A stretch of 26,302 bases of DNA from JAFGED01 sp964551295 (GCA_964551295.1 CAZKDJ010000039.1:1-26302); one strand, 5' to 3'; positions 6,532 through 15,241 are shown, numbered from the stretch's first letter. Program-made: numbers and translations. The notes: generated by a model not told the origin, from the sequence alone.

Positions 6532-9345
6532 ATGACCAAACAAACTACCCGCTTCGGTATACTGGCATTATCCGTGCTGGGAGCAATCCTACTCCTGGCC
6601 GTGTTCGCGGCAGGCGTGGCAGCCTCATCACCCGCTGCACCTGCCCTTGGCCCCGACGACGCCTCAGCCACCACCATCGCCTCCACGCCCATCTCCCTAC
6701 CCTCTCCCTCCTGGCGCATCGGGATCACCGCCGATGGCCTCTACCGTCTCTCCTATGAGATGTTGGACGCCACCGGGGTACCAACCGATGTGGCGCCCTC
6801 CGCATACCACCTCCTCTGGCGTGGCCAGGAGGTGGCGCTGCAAGAGATCGGCGATGGGAACAGCACCTTTGAACCCGGCGAAGCTTTCTTGTTCTACGCT
6901 CAAGCATTTCACGGCTCGACGCAGGACAAGAAATACACCGACGAGAACGTCTACTGGCTCTATGTGAACGAAGGGACTCCCGGCCTGCGAATGGAAACTC
7001 GCTTCGACTCCTTGCATCGCATCTACTTGCCACTCGTGCTCAACGCAAGCGGAGGCGGCGCTGGCACGGCGGAACCCGCCTGGTACACTGCCACCGCCAA
7101 GGCCGAGGAGAACTTGGTGTACTGGGCCCGTTGGTCCACCACGCCAGGCACCGACACCACCTGGTTTTGGGAACGGATAACGACTGACGCTAATCCCGTG
7201 ACCCACACCTACACCATCACGCTTACCGAGCCGGTACCCACCGCCCACAACGCCGCTTTGCTCATCGAGGTGGCAGGGCGCAATTACGACTTTTTCGTCA
7301 ACCCGGATCACCACCTTCGCCTGACCGTCAACGGCACGACCGCGGGCGATGTCACGTGGGATGGACAGGTGGGGGCGGTTCTCAGCCTAACCATCCCTCC
7401 CTCGGCACTGATCGACGGCGTCAACCAGGTAGACGTGACCGTACTGACTGACCTCAGTGACCTCCAAGATATTTACATAGATCGCATAGAAATTGAGTAT
7501 CGCCGCGCCTACGTGCCGGAAGAGGACCGACTAACCTGGACGGTTCCCTCGTCCGGCGTACAGTTGGTCTCAATCAACGACTTTTCCACAGCCAACGTCA
7601 CCCTTTACGACATCACTCACCCGCTGACGCCGACCCGCCTGGTGAGCGCCACCACCTCTTTATCCGGTACGGACTACTCTCTGCTTCTGCGTGACTATGC
7701 ACCGGCGGGCACGGCATACCTGGCTGTGGCCGGAACGGCGGTAACGGACGTACCCACCCCTTCCGCCTATTCCCCCCCCTTCGACCTGATCAGCCCCACC
7801 ACAGGGGCCGACGAGATCATCATTGCTCACGGCGACTTTATCACCGCCATCGAGTCCCTGGCGGACCACCGTCGCGCCCAGGGGCTGCGGGTGCGCGTGG
7901 TGGACGTAGAGGACGTCTACGCCCTCTTTAACGGCGGCGGCGTCCACCCCGGGGCCATTCGCTCCTTCGTGGCTCACGCCTACGCCAACTGGCCCGGCCG
8001 GCCGCCATCCCTCCTTCTCCTCGTTGGGGATGGGAACTTTAACCCAAAGGGATATAACCCGGCAAGCTATGGTACCTTTGTCCTGACCAGGATTCCTCCC
8101 TATCTGGAGTTCGCCGACCCCGACCAGGGGGAGGTGCCGGTAGACAGCCGCTATGGAGACGTAGACTGGGACGGTCTGCCGGAGGTAGCGGTAGGGCGCA
8201 TCCCTGCCAATTCAGCAGCGCAAGTGGAAGGGGTAGTCGACAAGATCATCGCCTACGAAAACGAGGCCTCGGCCGCCTGGATGGACAGGGTGCTACACGT
8301 GGCCGACGACGGCGAAGACTTGAACGAAGGCTACTCACAGGTGCTGGATGACTTGGAGCAGAACTATTTGATCACCGTCACAGTAGTGACCAGCACCGTC
8401 TACCTAGAGGACTATTGCGCCAACCCCTCGCATTCCCCTTGCCCATCGGCCACCCTGGCGCTCACCCAGACCTGGAGCGCCGGTAGCGCGCTGCTCTCCT
8501 ACGCCGGCCACGGTGCCGTCCACCGTTGGGCCCACGAGCCGCTCCTGCTCAACACACAGTTGCAGAGCTTGACGGGGACAGTCGGCCTGCCGTTCGTCAT
8601 CTCACTGGACTGCTGGGATGGCTACTGGATGTTCCCTCCCAAGTACCCGGGCTTTGGAAATCAAGACATCCATTCCACAGGAGAATGGGCGACGACGGTG
8701 CTGACGGACCGGGGCGCCATCGCCGTCTTTGGCCCGGCTGGACTGGGTTATGTCGGCCTGGAGGAAGCGATGGCGCAGCGGATGTACCAGGCGATGTTCG
8801 AGGAGGGCAACTTCCAGTTGGGATCGTTGACCCAGGAAGGACGCGAGACAATCCAATTTGCGTACCTGGCGCGCACTTACACCCTTCTCGGCGATCCGGC
8901 ACTCACCCTGCCATGGTGGGATCACATCACCGCCACGCCAGACACATACACGATGACTATGGGGACGAGCATCCCACTTTCCACCACCTTCACCGTCACC
9001 GGCACGACGCGCTTTGGCCAGGATTTCGTCGTCACCCCCACCTGGACGGCCGAGGCAGGCACCATCGACGGTTGGGGCAACTACACAGCGCCGAACTCTG
9101 TCACCACGGTGCAGCTCACGGCACACATGGGGGCCATCTCGGCGACGGTGAAGGTCAACGTCGTGAGCGAGGGAGCTACCGCGATGACCGCACCCTCCGA
9201 TCCCCACGATGCCGGAATGGCCCACGTCGCCTGGGGTCTCGGATACCTGCCGTCCGGGCTGCTTATCGCCGCGCTGGTCAACTTTCTGAAAAAGCCCTCC
9301 GCGCCTCTCCGGCTCCGGTGGAAATCTCCCGGAAACCAGGTATAA
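6532..9345 (+). CDS. Secreted C25 (gingipain/PorU-like) cysteine protease
   Basis: A 937-residue protein with a signal peptide (about residues 1-32). Residues about 60-160 are a PorU-like N-terminal domain (WRIGITADGLYRLSYEML). An IYLPLVLN motif follows at 164-171, then a jelly-roll-like region (about 200-330). The C25 caspase-fold domain spans about 427-795. It contains LLLLVGDG, the catalytic His660 (LSYAGHGAV) and Cys694 (ISLDCWDGYW), and ends in TYTLLGDPALTL. An Ig-like domain (about 800-895) precedes a C-terminal hydrophobic segment and a basic tail, which may anchor the protein. The C25 family includes gingipains and PorU, the T9SS sortase, and cleaves after Arg or Lys or transfers substrates. 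No T9SS C-terminal domain is present here. GGAGAG precedes the ATG. It is the first gene of a tight set with the S26 fusion (9-base gap) and a second C25 protease. Confidence 0.95.
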   Translation: MTKQTTRFGILALSVLGAILLLAVFAAGVAASSPAAPALGPDDASATTIASTPISLPSPSWRIGITADGLYRLSYEMLDATGVPTDVAPSAYHLLWRGQEVALQEIGDGNSTFEPGEAFLFYAQAFHGSTQDKKYTDENVYWLYVNEGTPGLRMETRFDSLHRIYLPLVLNASGGGAGTAEPAWYTATAKAEENLVYWARWSTTPGTDTTWFWERITTDANPVTHTYTITLTEPVPTAHNAALLIEVAGRNYDFFVNPDHHLRLTVNGTTAGDVTWDGQVGAVLSLTIPPSALIDGVNQVDVTVLTDLSDLQDIYIDRIEIEYRRAYVPEEDRLTWTVPSSGVQLVSINDFSTANVTLYDITHPLTPTRLVSATTSLSGTDYSLLLRDYAPAGTAYLAVAGTAVTDVPTPSAYSPPFDLISPTTGADEIIIAHGDFITAIESLADHRRAQGLRVRVVDVEDVYALFNGGGVHPGAIRSFVAHAYANWPGRPPSLLLLVGDGNFNPKGYNPASYGTFVLTRIPPYLEFADPDQGEVPVDSRYGDVDWDGLPEVAVGRIPANSAAQVEGVVDKIIAYENEASAAWMDRVLHVADDGEDLNEGYSQVLDDLEQNYLITVTVVTSTVYLEDYCANPSHSPCPSATLALTQTWSAGSALLSYAGHGAVHRWAHEPLLLNTQLQSLTGTVGLPFVISLDCWDGYWMFPPKYPGFGNQDIHSTGEWATTVLTDRGAIAVFGPAGLGYVGLEEAMAQRMYQAMFEEGNFQLGSLTQEGRETIQFAYLARTYTLLGDPALTLPWWDHITATPDTYTMTMGTSIPLSTTFTVTGTTRFGQDFVVTPTWTAEAGTIDGWGNYTAPNSVTTVQLTAHMGAISATVKVNVVSEGATAMTAPSDPHDAGMAHVAWGLGYLPSGLLIAALVNFLKKPSAPLRLRWKSPGNQV

Positions 9346-9354
9346 TGCGAATAC

Positions 9355-10722
9355 ATGAACGACGGAGGGAATTCCTGGCTTGAGGTACTGAATGGAGACT
9401 GGTCTGGGCCGCTGCGGCTGCGAGTGCGAGGGCGCAGCATGTGGCCCACCTTGCGCCCTGGCGATCAGGTAACCGTGGAGTCGACGGCGACAGACCATCT
9501 GCAGCCGGGGGATTGGGTACTTTTGCAGGGACGAGAGGCTCTCTTTCTCCACCGCTTCCTCGGTTTTACCCGCGAGGGCTTGCTGTTGACCAAGGGGGAC
9601 GGCCACCGGGCCCCTGACTCCCCCTGGTCGCCAGACGCTCTACGCGGGCGCGCCGTTGCCGTCTCCCGCCAGGGGCGAACCTTCCCCGTCTCCCCCTCTT
9701 CCCTCTGCGAAAGAGCGCGGACCATCGCCCACCGCCTGATGGCTGCCGCGTGGACTTTTTTGCGCCATACCGGAGTCCTGATATTCCTACTGCTGAGTGT
9801 ATCGGTGACAACGGCGGCAGCCGCCGTGACGCTGTATTCCTTCGAAGCCACCCCGCTAGAGGACTCTATTCTCATCACGTGGAAAACCGCCAGCGAAACA
9901 GACATGGCCGGCTTCCACGTCAAGCGCGCCCCCTACATCACGCTGGCAATAACGGACTGCAAAGTGATTCCCGACCTTGATCGCATCAACGCCACAATCA
10001 TCCCGTCCAACTCAGATACTGTCGGAGCCTCCTACGCCTACACCGATACGACTGCAGTGAAAGGATCCACCTATTACTACTGTCTGGAAGCAGTCGAGAC
10101 CGACGGAGACCGCGAGCTTCATGGCCCTGTCTCTGCCACCCTCCCTCTCCCACCGCCTACACAGCCTCCTCCACCTCCCCCACCCCCGCCCCCTGTCACT
10201 TCGACTTCCACTTCCACTCCTGGACCAACGTCTACCGCAGCCACCGGCACACCGCCGACCCCGACACCTACGCGTACGCGTACGCCCACGCACACACCTA
10301 CACGCACGCCCACGGACACCCCCACGGCCAGTGAAGATGATGAGGACATACCTACACAGCCAGCGCCTCCCACCTTCACGCAGACGCCGACGGTAGAGCC
10401 GACCACCGCGATGGCCACGGTCATATCTGAACCAGACGTAGAATCCTCAGACGCCACAGCCACTCCCGATGCCGATTCGGGATCGCAGCCCACAGGAACG
10501 GCCATACCCGTCGCCCAAGCCACAGCCATCTCTCCCATCGCCAGCGAGCGACCGAAACACTCCCCTTCTGCTGCCCCATCGGAACCTCTGTCCACCCGCA
10601 GCACAGCGAACGACAAAGGCTCCCCCTTCCCCTGGGGGCTGATACTGGCGCTGATCGTCGCAGCAGGCGTTCTGATTTTACTGGGCGGCTTGGGTCTCTG
10701 GTGGATGAGGCAAAAGACGTGA
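9355..10722 (+). CDS. S24/S26 signal-peptidase-like domain fused to FN3-like domain, Pro/Thr linker and membrane anchor
   Basis: A 455-residue multidomain protein. Residues 20-115 are a signal-peptidase-like domain: Ser28 in GRSMWPTLRPGD, His66 in LHRFLG, and KGD with Asp82 and Asp88. The Ser-His arrangement matches archaeal/SipW-type signal peptidases rather than the Ser-Lys bacterial type. A hydrophobic segment (about 140-160) follows, then an FN3-like domain (about 160-262; LYSFEATPLEDSILITWKTA ... YYYCLEAVETDG). A Pro- and Thr-rich linker (about 265-420) and a C-terminal helix (about 427-448) with a basic end complete it. The cytosolic-looking N-terminus and extracytoplasmic C-terminal part imply an unusual topology. 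No clear ribosome-binding site precedes the ATG, which is 9 bases after the preceding stop, so coupling or a later start is possible. Between two C25 proteases, it probably helps process exported proteins. Confidence 0.92.
   Translation: MNDGGNSWLEVLNGDWSGPLRLRVRGRSMWPTLRPGDQVTVESTATDHLQPGDWVLLQGREALFLHRFLGFTREGLLLTKGDGHRAPDSPWSPDALRGRAVAVSRQGRTFPVSPSSLCERARTIAHRLMAAAWTFLRHTGVLIFLLLSVSVTTAAAAVTLYSFEATPLEDSILITWKTASETDMAGFHVKRAPYITLAITDCKVIPDLDRINATIIPSNSDTVGASYAYTDTTAVKGSTYYYCLEAVETDGDRELHGPVSATLPLPPPTQPPPPPPPPPPVTSTSTSTPGPTSTAATGTPPTPTPTRTRTPTHTPTRTPTDTPTASEDDEDIPTQPAPPTFTQTPTVEPTTAMATVISEPDVESSDATATPDADSGSQPTGTAIPVAQATAISPIASERPKHSPSAAPSEPLSTRSTANDKGSPFPWGLILALIVAAGVLILLGGLGLWWMRQKT
10141..10330 (+). 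repeat. Low-complexity Pro then Pro/Thr coding tract
   Basis: A run of CCN and CCC codons (10141-10194) encodes a near-uninterrupted proline stretch. Alternating CAC-, ACG- and CCC-type repeats (10199-10330) follow and encode a TPT-RT-PT pattern. It is an extended, probably wall-spanning linker in the S26 fusion protein. Length variation between strains would be expected. Confidence 0.7.
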
Positions 10723-12725
10723 GACGCTGGCAGGTCCTCCTGGCCTTCCCGCTGCTGCTGGCGGCGTGTGCCTGCCCACCTACCCTACCACCGACGGCCG
10801 ACGACGGCGTCTGGTTCTTAGAGGTGGAGCAGGAAGGTGGATACTGGCTCGGGCCGGAGACGCTTCAATCGCTGGGCGTTGATCCCAAAAGCGAAACGCC
10901 GCCCCCCGTGCGCCTCTCTCAAGCCGGACGGCTCACGCCCTATCTGCCCCAGCAAACGAGTAAGGGATGGGGGCTGTTCTTCTTCACTCCCGATCATTCC
11001 ACGCGCTATACCCAGAGAACGGTCCTGCGCCTGGAAACCGGCCTGCCCGGCGAGAGGATGCCCGCCGAGGAACCGCCAACCGCCGCCCCTTCGCCCGGCT
11101 ACGGGCTTACCACCCTCCAATGGGAACAAGACCAGCGCTACTTCCCGCAGGCAGACACGGACATCCCCTGGCTCTGGGAACCCATTCACGCCCCGGGCGC
11201 GGTCACCCACACCGTGACGCTGCCCGACGCGCTTCCCGGTCCCATCACGATGACGCTGCGGCTGTGGAGCCATACCAGCTCCCACTCGGCAAACCCCGAT
11301 CACTCCCTGCGCGCAACGTGGGACGGACAGACGGTGGGCAAGTGGGCGTGGGATGGACAGGGCATACAAGCCCTGACCGCTTCCTGGGAGGAAAGCCAGC
11401 CAGAAATAGAGCACGCGCTGGCTATAGAGACACCCACGCTCCCCGATGCAACCATGGCCGTGGTCTGGATCGACGGCTGGGACGTGACCTACCGGCAGCC
11501 CGCGAGGGCAAATGGGGGCATCTGGGTGGCCGAGGATACCACGCTACGCGTAGAGGGCGTCGAACCAGGCGCTCGCCTGCTCGACGTGACCGATCCCTCT
11601 GCCCCCCGAGACCTGGGCCCTGTCCCGGCCGATGGGACGGTGGGAACGACACCCGGGCACCGGTATTGGGTTGGAAAGCCCGGGGAAGCGCCCAAACCCA
11701 TGGCGATCAGAGCCGCACGCCAGATGGCTATGGATGGGCTGGAGGATGTGACCTACCTGGCATTGGCGCCGCTCGATTTTCACGCTCCTTTGCAGCCGCT
11801 ATTGGAACTCCGGCGCGACCAAGGATTCGAGGCGGAGGTGATCGACATCCAGGCCGTCTATGACACCTTCGGCGGCGGGCAACCCGGTCCAAAGGCAATA
11901 CAAATCCTGGTGCGCAGCCTGCCCAAGCTGCGTTACCTGCTACTGGTCGGAGATGGGACGGCAGAATTGGGAGGATACGACGGCGAGGCCGGAGCGCTGC
12001 GTGTGGTGGCACCACTGGCCCGGACGACGGTAGTGGGCGAGACGCCCGCCGACGGGCTCTTGGGAACCGATGAAGCAGGGAAAATCAGCGTGGCGGTAGG
12101 ACGCTTCCCGGCCACATCGGCCGATCAGGTCAGCATTATGGTGGAAAAAACGATTGGGTGGGAAAACGACGAACAACCACCGTCGGCCCTGGTGTTGAGC
12201 GATGATGAGCAAGAGTTCGGCGCGGCCGCCGAGGAAATCATCACCCTGCTGCCAGAGAGCGTGTCCGCGCAAAGCGTGGACGCGGGGGACGAAACAAGCC
12301 GGAAAGACACACTGGCCGCGCTGAAGAAGGGTCCCACCTGGCTCAATTACACCGGGCATGGCAGCCTGACCATCCTGTGTGACGAGGGCGTTTTGACCAT
12401 CGAAGACGGTGAGTCGTGGGGCGAGCCGGCACTGGTGGTGGCGTGGACGTGCCTGGCCGCTCACTTTGTCCACCCGGCCCAGGACTCGATAGGCGAGGCC
12501 TGGATCCGCGCGCCGCGCAGCGGGGCCGTGGCCTTTCTAGGACCGGTCGGAGAGACGACGACGGGCGAGCAACGGCCGTTCATGCAGGTTTTCTATGCTG
12601 CTTTGAAGGAAGACAATAGACTGGGCGATGCATGGGCAGCGGCTCTGGAATCCGGCGGCTCGCAGGACGTCGCATGGGGATACGTCCTGCTGGGCGATCC
12701 GGCGCTGCGCGTTCTTCAAAGATGA
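10719..12725 (+). CDS. C25 (gingipain/PorU-like) cysteine protease, predicted lipoprotein
   Basis: The chosen GTG at 10719 overlaps the previous TGA as GTGA, the classic coupled start, and gives a compact lipoprotein signal: MRRWQVLLAFPLLLAAC with lipobox Cys17. An in-frame ATG at 10701 is possible but adds DEAKD before the basic region. The 668-residue product has a PorU-like N-terminal region, a jelly-roll-like part (about 160-260) and a C25 domain. That domain contains YLLLVGDG, His547 (NYTGHGS) and Cys578 (VAWTCLAAHF), and ends in YVLLGDPALRVL. It aligns in layout with the first C25 protease but lacks that protein's Ig-like tail and C-terminal helix. It should sit on the outer face of the membrane through its lipid. 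The two enzymes may be a working pair, for example one maturing the other or each serving different substrates. The protease call is firm; the target is unknown. Confidence 0.93.
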   Translation: MRRWQVLLAFPLLLAACACPPTLPPTADDGVWFLEVEQEGGYWLGPETLQSLGVDPKSETPPPVRLSQAGRLTPYLPQQTSKGWGLFFFTPDHSTRYTQRTVLRLETGLPGERMPAEEPPTAAPSPGYGLTTLQWEQDQRYFPQADTDIPWLWEPIHAPGAVTHTVTLPDALPGPITMTLRLWSHTSSHSANPDHSLRATWDGQTVGKWAWDGQGIQALTASWEESQPEIEHALAIETPTLPDATMAVVWIDGWDVTYRQPARANGGIWVAEDTTLRVEGVEPGARLLDVTDPSAPRDLGPVPADGTVGTTPGHRYWVGKPGEAPKPMAIRAARQMAMDGLEDVTYLALAPLDFHAPLQPLLELRRDQGFEAEVIDIQAVYDTFGGGQPGPKAIQILVRSLPKLRYLLLVGDGTAELGGYDGEAGALRVVAPLARTTVVGETPADGLLGTDEAGKISVAVGRFPATSADQVSIMVEKTIGWENDEQPPSALVLSDDEQEFGAAAEEIITLLPESVSAQSVDAGDETSRKDTLAALKKGPTWLNYTGHGSLTILCDEGVLTIEDGESWGEPALVVAWTCLAAHFVHPAQDSIGEAWIRAPRSGAVAFLGPVGETTTGEQRPFMQVFYAALKEDNRLGDAWAAALESGGSQDVAWGYVLLGDPALRVLQR

Positions 12726-12745
12726 CGCAGGGGTGTTTCAGACAA

Positions 12746-12800
12746 GTTGGCAGTCGCGAGTTCCCAATTGCGCGATTCGGGAATCGTGGCTACTCCCAAC
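12746..12800. repeat. Long imperfect inverted repeat after the C25 operon
   Basis: GTTGGCAGTCGCGAGTTCCC at 12746-12765 pairs imperfectly, with bulges, to the strand ending GCTACTCCCAAC at 12789-12800. The centre is AT/CG-mixed. No T-run follows directly. It could be a degenerate mobile palindromic element or a 3'-end mRNA structure closing the protease operon. Confidence 0.4.
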
Positions 12801-12820
12801 CCGAGTGAAACGTACCCGCT

Positions 12821-12833
12821 TCAAGTGACTTGA
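12821..12833. promoter_or_regulatory. Palindromic operator-like site overlapping the -35 box
   Basis: TCAAGT-G-ACTTGA is a perfect 13-base inverted repeat around a single G. Its last four bases overlap the TTGACG -35 hexamer of the glycan operon promoter. A bound dimer would block RNA polymerase, so it is a reasonable repressor-site candidate. No regulator gene is in the window. Confidence 0.35.
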
Positions 12834-12857
12834 CGTTTTTGGGACTCTACATACAAT
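12830..12857 (+). promoter_or_regulatory. Sigma70-type promoter of the glycan operon
   Basis: TTGACG (12830-12835) and TACAAT (12852-12857) are near-consensus boxes with a 16-base spacer. Transcription would begin near 12864, about 18 bases before the likely GTG start at 12882. Confidence 0.6.
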
Positions 12858-12881
12858 TCAGCCTACGCGAAGGTGAGAGAA

Positions 12882-13229
12882 GTGATCGACATCTGGAGAG
12901 TAATAGCGAACAGCCTGTGGATTCTTGGCCTCGCCGTCCTCTTGGCGGTGCTCAGTTGGGCTCGCTGGATTGCCCAGGCGGAGGGAAACCGGCTACGCGT
13001 CGTGCTAAAAAGACCTCGGACTCAGCAAGCCCTAGACTTGGGATTGTTCCTTTTCTGCGTTGGGTTGGCGGCGACGGGTCGGACGTGGTGGGAGCGCGTT
13101 CTGTGGGGACTACTGGCAGCGGCGTGGGGGGTTCAGGCGTGGCTGACGCGGCCGGACGCACAGGGCCCGGAGACAAATAGCCACAGGCAAAAGGGAACAA
13201 ATGCAGACAGAGACAGCAACACAACCTAA
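12882..13229 (+). CDS. Small three-helix membrane protein at head of glycan operon
   Basis: The 115-residue product begins at GTG 12882, 4 bases after AAGGTGA. An in-frame GTG at 12873 lies within that ribosome-binding site and is less likely. Hydrophobic segments at about residues 5-25, 50-66 and 72-90 indicate three membrane helices, with an Arg/Lys-rich loop between the first two (RLRVVLKRPRTQ) and a polar C-terminus. I cannot assign a biochemical function. It overlaps the next gene by 29 bases, so the two are translated together, which suggests a partner or accessory role for the flippase-like protein. The alternative-frame ORF at 12830-13180 lacks this pattern. Confidence 0.75.
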   Translation: MIDIWRVIANSLWILGLAVLLAVLSWARWIAQAEGNRLRVVLKRPRTQQALDLGLFLFCVGLAATGRTWWERVLWGLLAAAWGVQAWLTRPDAQGPETNSHRQKGTNADRDSNTT

Positions 13230-14214
13230 AGCTCAGCCACTGTGGACCCAAGTGATCCGTTGGCTGATAGGGCTTGGTGTGGCCGCCCTCTCCTGCTGGC
13301 TACTGGCACAAAACGTGGACCGGCAGAATCTGGGGAAAGCGCTCACTAGCGCCGACTATCGGTGGGTCATCACCGGGGCCTTGGCGATTATCGCTACCTT
13401 TTTCACACGCACCCAACGCTGGAGGACACTCCTGTGGCAATCTGCCACTCGACTTCGCCCCACACTGACAGCCCTTTTAATGGGACAGGTGGCCAACATG
13501 GCATTGCCGATGCGGGGTGGAGACATGATACGCGCAGCCTGGATAGGACCTGAGAGGGGCACGGGAACAGTAGAAGCCTTGGGGAGCATCGCCGTGGAAA
13601 AAGTCTGGGACCTGGTGGCTTTGCTGGCTTGTGGCCTAATATTGCTGGTTTGGATACCTCTGCCGGATTGGTTTGCCCGCTCTACCTGGGGAACGGCGCT
13701 GGCCTTGCTGGTAGGCGGAGGTTCTCTCTTGCTCGTGCTTCGTTGGCAGGAACCGCTCTTCCACCTGGCCGGGCGGCTCCTGGCCTGCTTGCCAGCCGGA
13801 TGGGACCAGGCGCTTCTCCCGCGATTGCGGCGACTGGCCAATGGGTTAGAGGCCATACAACAGACCAACACCTCCCTCCGGGCAGCTTCTTGGACAGGAC
13901 TGACGTGGACTCTGAGCACCCTGGCAAACTTGGCCGTCCTAACAGCCTTTGGCATCCCCTCTGTCGTCGCTGCCCTGTTCCTACTGGTAGCATTGATGTT
14001 GGGAGGGAACATCCCAATACCGGGCAAGTTGGGAATCTACGAAGGCATCTGTGTGATATCTCTGCACAATCTTTTTCACCTCGCTTCCAACGAACGAGCT
14101 CTGGCCATAGGGTTGGTGCTGCGTCTGATAGTGATGGGACCACCTTTGCTCGCAGTCATACTGCTAACTCTACTGCCCCACGGCCGCACAAGGAACACAA
14201 ATGAGCGATCCTGA
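13201..14214 (+). CDS. YbhN/AglD-like membrane protein (lysylphosphatidylglycerol synthase TM-region family)
   Basis: A 337-residue polytopic protein with about eight hydrophobic helices. Family hallmarks are visible: the early TRTQRWRTLL after helix 2, GQVANMALPMRGGDMIRA (about residues 97-114), the central EALGSIAVEKVWDL, and late IPIPGKLGIYEG (about 273-285). This family includes the membrane part of MprF-type flippases and AglD-like proteins used in lipid-linked glycan work. It lacks the soluble aminoacyl-transfer domain of MprF, so lipid or glycolipid translocation is more likely than lysyl transfer. AAGGGA precedes the ATG. It overlaps the genes on both sides (29 and 14 bases), placing it firmly inside the glycan operon. 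Confidence 0.92.
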   Translation: MQTETATQPKAQPLWTQVIRWLIGLGVAALSCWLLAQNVDRQNLGKALTSADYRWVITGALAIIATFFTRTQRWRTLLWQSATRLRPTLTALLMGQVANMALPMRGGDMIRAAWIGPERGTGTVEALGSIAVEKVWDLVALLACGLILLVWIPLPDWFARSTWGTALALLVGGGSLLLVLRWQEPLFHLAGRLLACLPAGWDQALLPRLRRLANGLEAIQQTNTSLRAASWTGLTWTLSTLANLAVLTAFGIPSVVAALFLLVALMLGGNIPIPGKLGIYEGICVISLHNLFHLASNERALAIGLVLRLIVMGPPLLAVILLTLLPHGRTRNTNERS

Positions 14215-15241
14215 GTACTCGGTCATCGTCCCAGCTTACCAGGCTGCGAACGTGATCGGCAACTGTGTGAAGGCGCTTGAGGCACAGACGATCCCGCGTG
14301 AACAGTACGAGATCATCGTTGTGGACGACGGCTCCACTGACGAAACGTCCAATATCGCCCGTGCGGCCGGCGCCGATCATGTAATCGTCTGTTCTGACCA
14401 GGAGGGACCTGCTGCCGCCCGTAACAAAGGGATTCAGGTAGCCCGAGGGAAAACCCTGTTATTCACAGATGCCGACTGCGAGCCATCGCCGGAGTGGATA
14501 GAGCGGATGGTGGCGCCCTTCGCCGACTTGCGAGTGGTGGGCACAAAAGGCACGTACCGCACACGCCAGAGGGCGCCGATAGCACGTCTGGTGCAACTGG
14601 AATTCGAGATCCGCTACGAGCGTATGGCCAATCTACCACGCATCGACTTCATCGACACCTACGCCGCTGCATACCGTCTGGAGACCTTGCTGCACTCTGG
14701 AGGTTTTGACCCTGCTTATCCTCACCCATCCGTCGAAGACGTCGATCTATCCTTCCGTCTATCTCAAGAGGGATACTGGCTGGTATTTGTGCCGAGGGCT
14801 TGGGTTTGGCATAGACACCCCGCCTCGTTAACAACCTATTTACTTCGTAAATGGTGCTATGGATTCTGGCGGGCGCGACTCTACTTGCATCACCGAGAGA
14901 AGATCAAAGGCGATACTCACACAGACCCGTCTCTCAAAACTCAATTTGTGCTGGTAGCGTTGACCGGCCTTTTGGGCATGGGGGGACTGATCTGGTGGCC
15001 CCTGGCGCTGGCAGGCGCCGTGACGCTTCTGGCCTTCTTGATGACGACACTCCCCTTTGTCAGGTGGGCCTGGCACCGAGACCGAGCCGTCGCCCTGATC
15101 TGGCCTGCGGTCCACCTCCTGCGGGTTGCAGGCCAGGGAGTCGGGCTGACACTGGGGCTAGCCTATCACGGCCTCATTGCCCGTCATCGGCCAGCGGAAG
15201 ACATCCCTGCAGAAGTGGCTTTTAATGATGGAGAAGCATAA
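14201..15241 (+). CDS. Family 2 glycosyltransferase with C-terminal membrane helices
   Basis: A 346-residue GT2 enzyme transferring a sugar from a nucleotide-activated donor. The GT-A fold is clear: YSVIVPAYQAANV at the N-terminus, the first Asp pair in VVDDGSTDE (Asp42-Asp43), the metal-binding DAD at 90-92 in FTDADCEPS, and the EDVDLSFR motif (Glu179, Asp180) carrying the likely catalytic acid region. Two hydrophobic segments near the C-terminus (about residues 247-290 and 300-325) tether it to the membrane, as in polyprenyl-linked glycan enzymes. It overlaps the flippase-like gene by 14 bases and the next gene by 17, so its acceptor is probably a membrane lipid handled by these neighbours. 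Sugar and acceptor cannot be read from sequence. Confidence 0.95.
   Translation: MSDPEYSVIVPAYQAANVIGNCVKALEAQTIPREQYEIIVVDDGSTDETSNIARAAGADHVIVCSDQEGPAAARNKGIQVARGKTLLFTDADCEPSPEWIERMVAPFADLRVVGTKGTYRTRQRAPIARLVQLEFEIRYERMANLPRIDFIDTYAAAYRLETLLHSGGFDPAYPHPSVEDVDLSFRLSQEGYWLVFVPRAWVWHRHPASLTTYLLRKWCYGFWRARLYLHHREKIKGDTHTDPSLKTQFVLVALTGLLGMGGLIWWPLALAGAVTLLAFLMTTLPFVRWAWHRDRAVALIWPAVHLLRVAGQGVGLTLGLAYHGLIARHRPAEDIPAEVAFNDGEA

Noticed and set aside
8602..9606. 334-residue - strand ORF opposite the first C25 gene
   Set aside because: It crosses the junction of two good + strand genes and shows no motif or start signal.
10141..10330. Possible CRISPR or tandem satellite in the repetitive tract
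   Set aside because: The repeats are in frame, irregular, and explained by the Pro/Thr-rich linker. There are no unique spacers.
12830..13180. 116-residue + strand ORF at the head of the glycan operon
   Set aside because: Its start lies inside the -35/-10 region of the promoter and its product lacks the three-helix pattern seen in the frame starting at 12882.
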